A stretch of DNA of 23,658 nucleotides, taken from the NCBI GenBank assembly GCA_964651325.1, contig CAZYXP010000038.1, positions 1 through 23,658 of the forward strand, given 5' to 3'. The first letter of the stretch is position 1. Every line of letters begins with the position of its first letter. The notes under the pieces are model-generated. The model worked only from the letters and a program-made list of their open reading frames with translations, searched no databases and had not been told where the DNA came from. The position numbers were made by a program, and so were the translations under genes. Below are positions 5,980 to 14,648 of this stretch, piece by piece. Origin of the DNA: JADFOB01 sp964651325. GTDB lineage: Bacteria > Planctomycetota > Phycisphaerae > UBA1845.

Positions 5980-8435
5980 TTAAGGTCTGGCGACTTTGGC
6001 CGGATCCGACTCCGCCTCCGCGGTGACCACCGAAGGGTACTTCATGCTCAACAGCTTGACTCTCATTACCAGCAAAGCGGCGTCGAGTTGGGGATCCTCC
6101 TTGGGCCGTTCGTTCTTGTCCGGCTGCTTGAGGGGTGGAAGTTTCGGTTCATCCGATTCGGGGTCCGCATCGGCAACGGCATCCGCGTCCCCATCGACAG
6201 CCGCGTCGCCGGTCGTTTTCGCATCTGCCTTGTCGGCACCGTCTTTGTCGGCACCGTCTTTGNNNNNNNNNNNNNNNNNNNNNNNNNNNNNNNNNNNNNN
6301 NNNNNNNNNNNNNNNNNNNNNNNNNNNNNNNNNNNNNNNNNNNNNNNNNNNNNNNNNNNNNNGCCGGTCGTTTTCGCATCTGCCTTGTCGGCACCGTCTT
6401 TGTCGGCACCGTCTTTGCCTGCACCGTCTTTGTCGGCATCCGCTTCGTCCGCGTCAGACTCAGGTTTGGGCGGACCTAGGAGATCGTTTGACCGGCGCAT
6501 CTCCCACAAGTTAAGCTTCTCCTTGCGGACCAGACGCACGGCCACATTGGGCTCGACACCCCACTTCTGCGATTTCGGCGTGCGATGCAACGACACGCCG
6601 CTGGGGAGGTAGTAGTGGGCCGTCGTGATTTTCAGTTTCGCTTTTGACCGCCCCAATGGAAGCAGATTCTGCACGCTGAATTTTCCAAACGTCCGTGCGC
6701 CGACCACCAGACCGCGGTGGTTGTCGCGAATGGCACCGGCCACGATTTCCGATGCGCTGGCACTGTTTTCGTCGGTCAAGACCGTCATGGGAATCTCCGA
6801 GAACGGCCCGTCGCCGGGCGTTCTGAGATCTTGGTTTTCAGAGCGATGACGCCCCTTGGTGGTGACTACGGTGTCGCCGCGGTTGAGGAACATCGTCGAA
6901 ATGCGCCACGCGGAATCCAATAGGCCACCCGGATTGCCGCGCAAATCGAGGATCAGCCCGTTGAGGCCTTTCGCTTCAAGCCGGCTAAGCGTATTGGCCA
7001 GGTCTTCGGCGGTGTTGCGCTGGAAGTTGGTCAGGCGGATGTACCCGATGCGGTTTTCTTCATCGACCCAGTGATCCCACTGCGAGGGGTTGTCTGCGTC
7101 TCGCCGGATTCCTTTGACGGAGGCGATCTTGATTCTCTCGCGAGTGAGCGGAAACTTGATGACGCTCTCGCCCCTTCGGATAGAGAGCTCGACGTCGGAA
7201 CCGGCCGGCCCGGTGATGGTCTTAACTACCTTGGTGAGCGTGTAGCCGTCCAGGCTGACACCGTTAACCGACGCAATAATGTCCCCCGCCTGCACGCCGG
7301 CCCTAAACGCGGGCGAATCTTCCAGCGGCGTGACCACCTCGATTTCGTCTGTGATCCGGTTCTTGCGGATGGATATGCCCACACCAATAAAGTCGCCGTT
7401 GGTATTCTTGTCGAATTCTTCTGCGCGGGTCGGCCAGATGATGGTCGTGTAATCGTCGAGCGGTTCAAGAGCGCCGCGCATCAGTTCACTGACCAACAGC
7501 GCTTTGGGCAGTTGGACCGTTTGTTCGTTGATTTCGCTCACCACGCGCCGCAGATGCTCTACGCAATCTCGCCGCGACACGGCAGGATTCCGGCGGACCT
7601 GATCCAGTTTGGCGGCCACGCGGGCTACGAATTCAACGCGGCTGTCTTCGTCCTTCAAGCCATCAAACGTTTCTTGCGCTGATTTTGATTCAGCAAGGAA
7701 AAGCGCCTGTTCCAGAGCACTCTCGCACATCGCCTTAAAATCCGCCGATTCGACGTAGTGAAGCGCAATGCCCTCAAGTGCCGCGCGCGCGTCTTCCCAG
7801 CGTACCTGCTCAAGCGCCTCTTCCCATTGGGTTCCTTTTTCAAAAAGCACATCGAGGCGGTAATGCGTCTGCGCCTCTCGCTCGAGTTTCTTGTACCGTG
7901 GCTCCCGCTCAAACAGGGCGCCGAGGTCGGAATAGAGATGCCAAGCTCCGAGCCAATCCTCTTTCTCGCGAAGTTGCTCCGCTTTCACAAGAGACAGGTT
8001 CGTCAGTTCCTGCAGCCATTCGGACTGCAAAAACGCATCGCGATCGGTGGAGACGTCGGCGCAACGAAATGCCCAATCCAACGCCAGCGCGTACTCCTTG
8101 CGTTCCATGCGTTCCCGGGCATACCCCGCATATTTCTCCAAATCCGCGCGGTCCATTTCGCGACGACTCTTTTGCTTCGCCTCAAATTCGTTAAGCCACG
8201 TCAACACCTTTCCGGTCAGCCGATCGGCACCTCCGATCTTGCCGAGCAAGTCTGCCGCTTCGGAGAATTCTCCCTCGCCGACCAGCGCCACGCCTTGCCG
8301 CCAGAATTGCTCGTTGCCGGCCTCGCCTGCGCGGGTGGAATCGTCAGACCGGGCCACGCTGCCGAGGGACAGGACGATCCCGAACCCGAGCAACAGGGAC
8401 GACCATTGAGGCTTACGATTGATGCGCTTTTCCAT
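5980..8435 (-). CDS. Secreted S41 C-terminal processing protease with PDZ domain and Asp-rich tail (interrupted by assembly gap)
   Basis: Periplasmic or exported serine protease of the CtpA/Prc family. A signal peptide (about 1-30) is followed by some 300 residues of helical, TPR-like character, a PDZ domain (about 350-435) and the S41 core (about 460-615). The catalytic serine is the middle Ser of NSASASE, Ser560. The lysine of TFGKFSVQ lies 25 residues on, Lys585, matching the family's Ser-Lys spacing. The C-terminal tail is made of Asp/Ala/Lys/Gly repeats encoded by a 15-nt unit. The 100-N gap at 6263-6362 is flanked by the same 55 nt on both sides. Removing 155 nt restores the frame, which then runs to a TAA at 5982-5980, giving about 766 residues ending SDPAKVARP. 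Read literally across the Ns the frame is wrong and stops at 6066. The start ATG has AGGAG (plus-strand 8441-8445) 5 nt upstream. Confidence 0.9.
6208..6417. other. Scaffold gap (100 N) with 55-nt duplicated flanks
   Basis: N occupies 6263-6362. The 55 nt at 6208-6262 and 6363-6417 are identical, and they include the 15-nt unit gtcggcaccgtcttt. This is the pattern of two contigs that end in the same overlap and were joined with a fixed-size spacer. The true copy number of the tandem unit is unknown. Confidence 0.95.
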
Positions 8436-8870
8436 TACGACTCCTTAGTTCTTCCAGGTCCGTTTCCCGGTGACCGCGCTGGGCCAACCATCCGATGGGG
8501 AATGATCTCGCCTACCTATCGCGAACGGATGACCCAATTTCTGCCAAAACGACCGGTAAACCGCGCTGCGTAACGCGGGGCTCGGACGCAGTAAGCTCCG
8601 GCACCGATTGCCTCCAGGTCGCCTTTTCCCTACCTTTACAGTATAGGTTTCTACAGGTGCTCGGTCTAGATAAACCGGACTCGACGACGTTTTGCTACAA
8701 AACTGGGGTTCGGATGCCTTGGCCCGCTACGGAGAACTTCGGCGGACTCGCCCAATCGAGTTAACCCGGCTTTTGTTCGCCCCGGTAGCGCAACGCGGCA
8801 CGGCATTCTCGGACATACTGGGCGGGCGCGGGAGACAATTGGAGGTGGCCGGTTTTTGGACAACCCGTTC
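8436..8870. other. Upstream region of the S41 protease gene
   Basis: Divergent intergenic DNA between the protease (minus) and uvrA (plus). I see the protease ribosome binding site at 8441-8445. A TATACT hexamer on the minus strand (8645-8640) has no good -35 partner. Nothing else is convincing. Small open frames here look like chance. Confidence 0.4.
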
Positions 8871-9019
8871 AGAACCCCTGGCGCAAGCCTGGTGACCTGC
8901 TGCGGCCGGTGGTTTCGGATCGCCGATCGCCTGATCGGCGTGGACGGTTTGGAAGCAGAGCGTGCCAATCGGACGATGGGCGGTCCCGGACTCCGCAGGC
9001 TTGTGCCCGCGGCTCCCAT
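8871..9019 (-). repeat. Composite dispersed element, copy 1
   Basis: Read on the minus strand this resembles 12905-13050 over about 147 bp with almost no gaps; I estimate about three quarters identity by eye. The order is a hairpin-like end (agccgcgggcacaagcctgcgga), a core containing cgattggcacg and gatcggcgatccgaa, and a second end (gtcaccaggcttgcgcc). It lies just before uvrA and explains the spurious N-terminal extension of that reading frame. Confidence 0.75.
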
Positions 9020-9087
9020 TGGGCGTAACGAACGCGCAACAGGCTTGGATTGCCATATTGCAATTGCAAAAAAAGCGGAAGTGCGTC

Positions 9088-11979
9088 TTGAGCAACACCT
9101 CGATCATCCTCATCCGCGGCGCGCGACAGCACAATCTGAAGAACATCGACGTGGATGTCCCCCGCGGACAGTTGACCGTCATCACGGGCCGTTCCGGATC
9201 GGGGAAAAGTTCGCTGGCCTTCGATACGATCCACGCCGAGGGACAGCGCCGCTATGTCGAATCTCTTTCCGCCTATGCCCGGCAGTTTCTCGAGCAACTT
9301 CCCAAACCCGACGTGGATCGAATCGAAGGACTGAGCCCGACGATTGCGATCGAACAACGAGCCGGCGGGTCGGGCCCGCGATCCACCGTGGCCACCTGCA
9401 CCGAGATTTACGACTATCTGCGGGTGCTGTTCGCTCGCGCGGGGCAAGCTGAATGCTGGAAGTGTGATCGTCCCATCGCCTGCCAGAGTGTTTCAGACAT
9501 TGTCGATAGCGTGCTCGCGTTGCCACCGCGCACCAAGGTGATGCTGCTCGCGCCGCTCGTGCTTGAGCAGCGCGGAAGCCATCGCGCGCTGCTGGAATCG
9601 GTGCTCAAACGTGGATTCATCCGTGCGAGAATGGACGCCACCGTAGGCCTCTTGGAAGAAGCCACGCCGCTTTCGCCGCATAAGCCGCACACGATCGAAG
9701 CCGTCGTCGATCGCCTGGTGATCAAGCCTGAGATCAGCGAGCGATTGGCGGACAGCATCGCCATCGCGCTGGACTTGTCGCGCGGAAGCGTCATCGTAAC
9801 GGCACAAGAAGATAATCGCTGGATCGATACACGGTACAGCGCCGTCCCCGCCTGCCCAGATCATCCAGAGGTACGCATCGAGGCCATTTCGCCGAGCCTG
9901 TTCGGGTTCAATAGTCCGGTGGGCGCTTGCTCTTGTTGCCACGGACTAGGCACTCGAATGGAGTTTGATCCGGAACTCGTCTTACCCGACACGCAGCGAT
10001 CGCTGGCCGAAGGGGCGATCGCGCCGTGGCGCGCGGCGGGGCGACCGGGCGCGCCGGGCCGAGTCGCCGGGCGGTTTGCGGACATCATCTCGGCGTTTTG
10101 CCGAGATTTCGAGATCCTACCCGACATGGCGGTACGCCACTTTTCCGCGGAAATGCGGCGGATTCTGATGAAAGGAACCACGCCGAAAGAGGCACGCCGA
10201 TTCGGCGCCTCGTTTGACGGCGTGATTTCGCTGCTCGTTGATTATTGGGAGACCTCGGCGTCCGATTCGCTTAAGACACGGTGGCAGGGGTTTCAAAGCG
10301 AATCTCCATGCCCCGGCTGCGTCGGCGCGCGACTGAACCAACAGGCACGGTGTGTGAAGCTCGGCGGCAAGAGCATCAGCGACGTCACGGCGATGACGGT
10401 CAACCAGGCGCGGGCGTTTCTTGGTTCACTCACGATCCCGGAACACTTGAGGCCGGTGGCGGACCCGCTGATCGACGCCGTAGCACGGCGGCTCGGGTTT
10501 ATGGTTGACGTGGGGATAGAATACCTGACGCTTTCGCGATCCACCAAAACGCTGTCAGGCGGGGAATGGCAGCGGGCCCGGCTGGCAACACAAATCGGCA
10601 GTGGACTGGCAGGGGTTTGCTACGTGCTGGATGAACCGACGATCGGGCTTCACCCGCGCGACAGCGCCCGCTTGGCCGAAATCCTGGAGCAACTCGCCGG
10701 GCTGGACAACACCGTCATCGTCGTCGAGCACGACGATCAGGTCATCGCGCGGGCGGCGCACCTGATCGACGTGGGCCCCAGCGCGGGAACCCACGGCGGA
10801 GAAATCGTCTGCGCGGGGCCGCTGAAGGAAATCGTGACGTGCCCATCCTCTGCAACCGCTGGCTACCTGACCGGGCGCCTGGCCATACCGATACCGCAAC
10901 GCCGGCGAACACCGGACGAAGGCCGCTACGTGGAGTTGCTCGGCGCTTCGGCCAACAACCTGAAATCCATTGACGTGCGCTTCCCTCTTGGTTGCTTTAC
11001 TTGTGTCACCGGTGTTTCGGGCAGCGGCAAGAGCACCTTGGTCAATCAGGTTCTGTGGCGCGAGCTTTATCGGCGCCTGCACGGCACGGGTCCGCGCCCG
11101 GGGGCGTTTGGCCAAATCACGAATCATGATTTGATTGAGAAGATCATCCAGGTGGATCAATCCGCAATCGGTCGGTCACCGCGAAGCACGCCGGCCACCT
11201 ACACGGGCATCCTTGACCTGCTCCGAAAGCTCTTCTCGCAAACGCGCGAGGCCAAGGTGCGCGGCTATACACCGACCCGGTTCAGCTTCAACGTGAAAGG
11301 CGGGCGATGCGAAGAATGCGAGGGGCAGGGCGTGCGTCGCGTGTCCATGCACTTTTTGCCGGACATGTTTGTCCGTTGCGATCGGTGCTTGGGCAAGAGG
11401 TACAATCGCGAAACGCTCGAGGTACGCTACCGCGGAAAAACAATTGCCGACGTGCTCGACATGCCCATTGACGACGCCGTATCGTTTTTCGAGAACATCG
11501 CGAATATCCAACACCGCCTGGCCACGCTTAAGGACGTCGGGCTGGGGTACATGACACTGGGGCAGAGTTCGGCCACGCTTTCCGGCGGCGAGGCTCAACG
11601 GGTGAAACTGGCGGCGGAATTGCAAAAAACCACCGAGGGGCACACGCTGTACGTGCTTGACGAACCAACGACGGGGCTGCATTTCGCCGACGTGCGTAAC
11701 CTGCTCGGCGTCCTGAATCGGCTGGTGGATCGAGGCCATTCTGTGCTGGTGATTGAACACAATCTGGAAGTCATCAAGGTGGCAGACTGGATCATCGATC
11801 TGGGACCCGAAGGCGGAGACGCAGGGGGCGAGGTCGTCATGGCGGGCACGCCTGAACAGTTGGCGCTATGCCCGGCCAGCCACACCGGGCGTTTTCTCAA
11901 GGACCGGTTGAATGGGCGGCCGCCTCTAGCGACTGCGATGGCAGACCTTGGCCCTGGGCTCGATCCAGGAATCGGATGA
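9088..11979 (+). CDS. uvrA: Excinuclease ABC subunit UvrA
   Basis: DNA damage sensor of nucleotide excision repair, acting as a dimer with UvrB. Two ABC ATPase modules are visible: Walker A GRSGSGKS (34-41) and GVSGSGKS (642-649), with signatures LSGGEWQR (489) and LSGGEAQR (831), each followed by a LDEPT Walker B. The second zinc module is canonical (CEEC ... CDRC). The first reads C256-x2-H259 ... C281-x2-C284, with His in place of the usual second Cys. I chose the TTG at 9088, giving 963 residues, because GGAAG (9077-9081) lies 6 nt upstream and the family N-terminus (NTSIILIRGARQHNLK) begins here. The in-frame ATG at 8962 lies inside a dispersed repeat. The conserved protein ends near FLKDRL; the last 21 residues overlap the convergent thioredoxin gene. 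Confidence 0.96.
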   Translation: MSNTSIILIRGARQHNLKNIDVDVPRGQLTVITGRSGSGKSSLAFDTIHAEGQRRYVESLSAYARQFLEQLPKPDVDRIEGLSPTIAIEQRAGGSGPRSTVATCTEIYDYLRVLFARAGQAECWKCDRPIACQSVSDIVDSVLALPPRTKVMLLAPLVLEQRGSHRALLESVLKRGFIRARMDATVGLLEEATPLSPHKPHTIEAVVDRLVIKPEISERLADSIAIALDLSRGSVIVTAQEDNRWIDTRYSAVPACPDHPEVRIEAISPSLFGFNSPVGACSCCHGLGTRMEFDPELVLPDTQRSLAEGAIAPWRAAGRPGAPGRVAGRFADIISAFCRDFEILPDMAVRHFSAEMRRILMKGTTPKEARRFGASFDGVISLLVDYWETSASDSLKTRWQGFQSESPCPGCVGARLNQQARCVKLGGKSISDVTAMTVNQARAFLGSLTIPEHLRPVADPLIDAVARRLGFMVDVGIEYLTLSRSTKTLSGGEWQRARLATQIGSGLAGVCYVLDEPTIGLHPRDSARLAEILEQLAGLDNTVIVVEHDDQVIARAAHLIDVGPSAGTHGGEIVCAGPLKEIVTCPSSATAGYLTGRLAIPIPQRRRTPDEGRYVELLGASANNLKSIDVRFPLGCFTCVTGVSGSGKSTLVNQVLWRELYRRLHGTGPRPGAFGQITNHDLIEKIIQVDQSAIGRSPRSTPATYTGILDLLRKLFSQTREAKVRGYTPTRFSFNVKGGRCEECEGQGVRRVSMHFLPDMFVRCDRCLGKRYNRETLEVRYRGKTIADVLDMPIDDAVSFFENIANIQHRLATLKDVGLGYMTLGQSSATLSGGEAQRVKLAAELQKTTEGHTLYVLDEPTTGLHFADVRNLLGVLNRLVDRGHSVLVIEHNLEVIKVADWIIDLGPEGGDAGGEVVMAGTPEQLALCPASHTGRFLKDRLNGRPPLATAMADLGPGLDPGIG

Positions 11980-12418
11980 ACTCATCGACGGTCTGATACC
12001 CGCCTGTGACCCCCAGGATATCCCCCGCGGGATCCATCACGGCGTAGGTGGGCGTGGCGTAGACGCCGAGGGTTCTGGCGAGATCAGGCTGCTCGTAGGC
12101 ATCGACCCGCACCGCGACGACATGCTGAAGCCGCGTTTGAAGCTTGTCACTAGACAGCACATCCCGATCCATCGCCCGGCACGGCGGACAGGTGCTCGAA
12201 TGGAAGGCGACCAACAGGTTCTGATTCAGCGAAGCGGCTCGCTTCGTGGCCGCAGGAAAATCGTCGGACCATCCCGCGAGGGTTGGGGCCGGACGCGTTT
12301 TCATAAAGAACATGCCCCCCAGAAAGAGGACCATGGCAAAAAGCGCAAATCGGCTCTTGGGACCGCGCTCTGGGTGGCCCGATTGCGAATCCTTGATTGT
12401 GGGGGTGTTTTCCTGCAT
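11897..12418 (-). CDS. Membrane-anchored thioredoxin-like protein
   Basis: 173 residues. A single hydrophobic segment (about 23-39, FALFAMVLFLGGMFFM) after a charged N-terminus predicts a membrane anchor with the thioredoxin domain outside the cytoplasm. The active site is Cys77-Pro-Pro-Cys80 within FHSSTCPPCRAM, and the cis-proline loop is YATPTY. This resembles the DsbD-gamma/thioredoxin-7-like group that reduces or relays disulfides in the cell envelope; the partner is unknown. The fold ends near FIRFLDRAQ. The last residues are encoded antisense to the last 21 codons of uvrA (83 bp shared, counting stop codons). The ATG at 12418 has only a weak AGG upstream. Confidence 0.88.
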   Translation of the reverse strand: MQENTPTIKDSQSGHPERGPKSRFALFAMVLFLGGMFFMKTRPAPTLAGWSDDFPAATKRAASLNQNLLVAFHSSTCPPCRAMDRDVLSSDKLQTRLQHVVAVRVDAYEQPDLARTLGVYATPTYAVMDPAGDILGVTGGYQTVDEFIRFLDRAQGQGLPSQSLEAAAHSTGP

Positions 12419-12592
12419 AACAACCTGCCTAATCCCAATGACGAACCATTTATTCCCGAGTATCCATCAAACCGGATCCCGCCTGCCGATTCTCGCGTTG
12501 CGTGGAGCGGACTGGGGCTTGAAGGGTCTTATCGGGCGAAATGCCTGCGGAAACGCCAATAAACCGCCAGGCGTCGGGCTAGGGCGAGCTGG

Positions 12593-12772
12593 CTACTTCT
12601 TGGACCCGCCGGGCTGGTCCTCATCAACGATCTTGCTTTTGACGTCGCCGCCCTTGGTCAGGTAGAGCTCCAAGGCTTTGTGGGTGCGGCCACAGGTCAT
12701 GTGGATGGTGGTTTCGGGCATGTCGAAGGAGTGCGACTGACCGCACGCCGGGCAATCAAAACGAACTAGCAT
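12593..12772 (-). CDS. 59-residue zinc-ribbon-like small protein
   Basis: Short gene starting MLVRFDCPACGQSHSFDMP and ending EDQPGGSKK. Cys7-x2-Cys10 forms a zinc-knuckle half, and Cys27 with His31 (TCGRTH) could complete the metal site, so a small zinc-binding domain is plausible. Function is unknown. The start is supported by AGGAT (plus-strand 12781-12785) 8 nt before the ATG. Codon third positions are GC-rich like the neighbouring genes. It lies 174 nt upstream of the thioredoxin gene on the same strand and could share a transcript with it. It could instead be a chance frame, but the SD, the CxxC pair and the lack of a competing frame argue for a gene. Confidence 0.7.
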   Translation of the reverse strand: MLVRFDCPACGQSHSFDMPETTIHMTCGRTHKALELYLTKGGDVKSKIVDEDQPGGSKK

Positions 12773-12904
12773 GATCAGGCATCCTATCGAACAATCGGGC
12801 CAAAACTAAATCCACGCGGAATGGTACCCCCACGCCCATCCATGACAACCACCACGCCCGGGTAAGGCGAGCGCGCCCATCCCATCGGGATCCGTGCGCC
12901 GAAT
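12773..12904. other. Non-coding stretch between the small zinc-ribbon gene and the composite repeat
   Basis: Apart from the ribosome binding site of the small gene at 12781-12785, I see nothing I can name. Together with the repeats up to 13122 it makes up the 385-bp gap before the antiporter gene. Confidence 0.4.
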
Positions 12905-13050
12905 CAGAGCCGCTGGCGCAAGCCTGCGGACCCTGGGGCCGCCGATCTCCCGATTGGCACGTTTGACGTCCAAACAGCCCATGCCGATCACCAGATCGGC
13001 GATCCGAACACCATCCGCGGCGCATGTCACCGGGTTTGCGCCCGGCGCTC
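12905..13050 (+). repeat. Composite dispersed element, copy 2
   Basis: Begins with cagagccgctggcgcaagcc, whose CCGCTGGC and GCCTGCGG arms pair around GCAA with one T-T mismatch. Its core matches that of 8871-9019 in opposite orientation. It ends with gtcaccgggtttgcgcccgg, which is also the first unit of the 33-bp tandem array. Confidence 0.75.
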
Positions 13051-13122
13051 TGGAAGATGTCACCAGGCTCGCGTCCGGCGCTCTGAAGGATGTCACCAGG
13101 CTTGCGCCCGGCGCTCTGAAAA
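13024..13122 (+). repeat. 33-bp tandem repeat, three units
   Basis: Units start at 13024, 13057 and 13090, each of the form atgtcacc-rgg-ytygcg-yccggcgctctg. The same unit occurs singly at 8869-8899 (reverse) and in altered form at 22425-22453. The period is a multiple of three, so it creates short open frames on both strands; I regard those as artefacts. Confidence 0.85.
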
Positions 13123-13157
13123 GGCGAATCTCGCAGTCCCAACCGGGGGCGGCTGGG

Positions 13158-14648
13158 CTACACGAACAGCAACGTTACGAGCAGGAAGATCGGGAGCAAG
13201 ATAGCGCAACTGTAAAGCATGTACCCGAAGAAGCTCGGCATGCGGATGCCGGACTGCTCGGCGATGCTCTTGACCATGAAATTGGGACCGTTGCCGATGT
13301 AGGTCATGGCGCCCATGAAAACCGATCCCAGTGAGATCGCGACGAGCATGTGTGTGAGAATCGCGCCGCCGCCGGCCAATGGAACAATGTCTGTGGCCTC
13401 TGCCGGGGTCATGGTCAAGGCCGTTTCCATGAACACGACATAGGTGGGCGCGTTGTCGAGGAAGCTGGAGAGTGCGCCGGTGGCCCAGAAGAACCGCGTG
13501 GGCGAGCTGAGCAGCGGCTGTAGTTGTTCGCCGCTGGCGCGAAGGATCTCAATCGGCGCCTGCATGCAAATGAAGATGCCGATGAACAGCGCCGCGACCT
13601 CGAGGATCGCGTGATAGTTGAATTTGTTATCCTCTCGAATCTGCTTGCTCGTAAACTTGAGCGACATCCAAGTGATCAACAGCATGAGCATTTCGCGCAT
13701 GAAGGGGAACACGGTGAAATTGGTCAATGGCAGCTTTTCCCCGGGCTTGACGATCGCCACGCAAAGCACGATGCCGGCAATCCAAACGAGGTTGAGTCGG
13801 CCGGACAGCGTGAGCTTCACTTTCTGCGTTTCGTCTTTAACGATGTCGCGAAGCGTTTCCTTGCTGTATTCCCTTCGGTCCCAGAAGTAGTAGACAATGA
13901 GCAGGAGCACGCACGTGATCGCCCACGGCTTCCACAGGCCCATCGTCCACAGGAACGGCACGCCCTTCAGGTAGCCCAGAAAAAGCGGCGGATCGCCGAT
14001 GGGCAACAGGCAACCGCCTATGTTGCTGACCAGGAAGATAAAGAAGATGACGGTATGGGTCACATGCTTACGTTCTTGATTGGTTTGCAGCAGAGGCCGG
14101 ATGAGCAACATACTTGCGCCGGTGGTACCGACGAAACTCGCGATGGCCGCCCCGACAAGAAGGAAGGTCGTGTTCGTGACCGGATGGGCGGCCAAGTCGC
14201 CCTTTAGGCTGATGCCGCCGCTGATCACATAGAGCGAGAACAGCAGCACGATGAATGGGATGTATTCTCCCAAAATGGCGTGATCGAGCAGTTGTACGAT
14301 CTTTTCCGAACCCTGCGTCACGAGGTAATACGTCAACGTGATGGCACCGAACGACAGCGCGGCCATGAGCCGGTTCTGATTGCTCTCCCACCAATGCTCC
14401 GTCGCGGACATCAGCGGCAAAACGGCGATGCACAGCAGCAGCGCCACAAACGGCAGCACCGACCACAGGCTCGGCACGTGCGCCTCGCCATGGCCCGCGC
14501 CGTGGCCTCCGCCGTGGCTGGTAAACGAGTTGACCAGCAGCATCACAAGGGCCACGGACCCGAGCACGATGCCTGCCCACTGCCAACTGGAGAGTTTGGT
14601 TTTTTCATGCGCTGGTGCGACGTTTGCCATGTTTGCACTGATTTCCAC
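13158..14648 (-). CDS. Sodium:proton antiporter / CitM-type ion transporter (NhaD-like)
   Basis: 496 residues with about 11-13 hydrophobic segments, an inner-membrane secondary transporter of the ion-transporter superfamily (NhaD/ArsB/CitMHS-like). Recognisable conserved parts are VGTTGASMLLIRPLL, VSNIGGCLLPIGDPPLFLG and SSFLDNAPTYVVF, the helix-break motifs expected to line the ion path. Near the C-terminus is MTYIGNGPNFMVKSIAEQ. It probably exchanges sodium for protons, but another cation or an organic acid cannot be excluded. A His/Gly-rich loop (SHGGGHGAGHGEAH, about 44-57) after the first membrane segment is unusual and could bind metal or sense pH. The start is GTG at 14648, supported by GAGGAG at plus-strand 14657-14662, 8 nt upstream; an ATG seven codons in lacks such a site. 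It stands alone on the minus strand. Confidence 0.87.
   Translation of the reverse strand: MEISANMANVAPAHEKTKLSSWQWAGIVLGSVALVMLLVNSFTSHGGGHGAGHGEAHVPSLWSVLPFVALLLCIAVLPLMSATEHWWESNQNRLMAALSFGAITLTYYLVTQGSEKIVQLLDHAILGEYIPFIVLLFSLYVISGGISLKGDLAAHPVTNTTFLLVGAAIASFVGTTGASMLLIRPLLQTNQERKHVTHTVIFFIFLVSNIGGCLLPIGDPPLFLGYLKGVPFLWTMGLWKPWAITCVLLLIVYYFWDRREYSKETLRDIVKDETQKVKLTLSGRLNLVWIAGIVLCVAIVKPGEKLPLTNFTVFPFMREMLMLLITWMSLKFTSKQIREDNKFNYHAILEVAALFIGIFICMQAPIEILRASGEQLQPLLSSPTRFFWATGALSSFLDNAPTYVVFMETALTMTPAEATDIVPLAGGGAILTHMLVAISLGSVFMGAMTYIGNGPNFMVKSIAEQSGIRMPSFFGYMLYSCAILLPIFLLVTLLFV

Noticed and set aside
6066..6262. C-terminus of the S41 protease read literally through the Ns
   Set aside because: The frame beyond the gap translates the duplicated 55 nt out of register; the collapsed sequence gives an acidic tail in the correct frame.
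8962..9087. 42-codon N-terminal extension of UvrA from an upstream ATG
   Set aside because: It lies largely in the composite dispersed repeat (8871-9019), has no family likeness, and a TTG with a good SD at 9088 gives the expected UvrA N-terminus.
13024..13122. CRISPR-like array
   Set aside because: The 33-bp units are directly adjacent with no unique spacers; it is a simple tandem repeat.
12894..13334. 146-codon open frame on the plus strand, with a similar frame at 8666-9019 on the minus strand
   Set aside because: The likeness of the two peptides comes from the shared DNA repeat and the 33-bp array; the frame also runs antisense into the antiporter gene.
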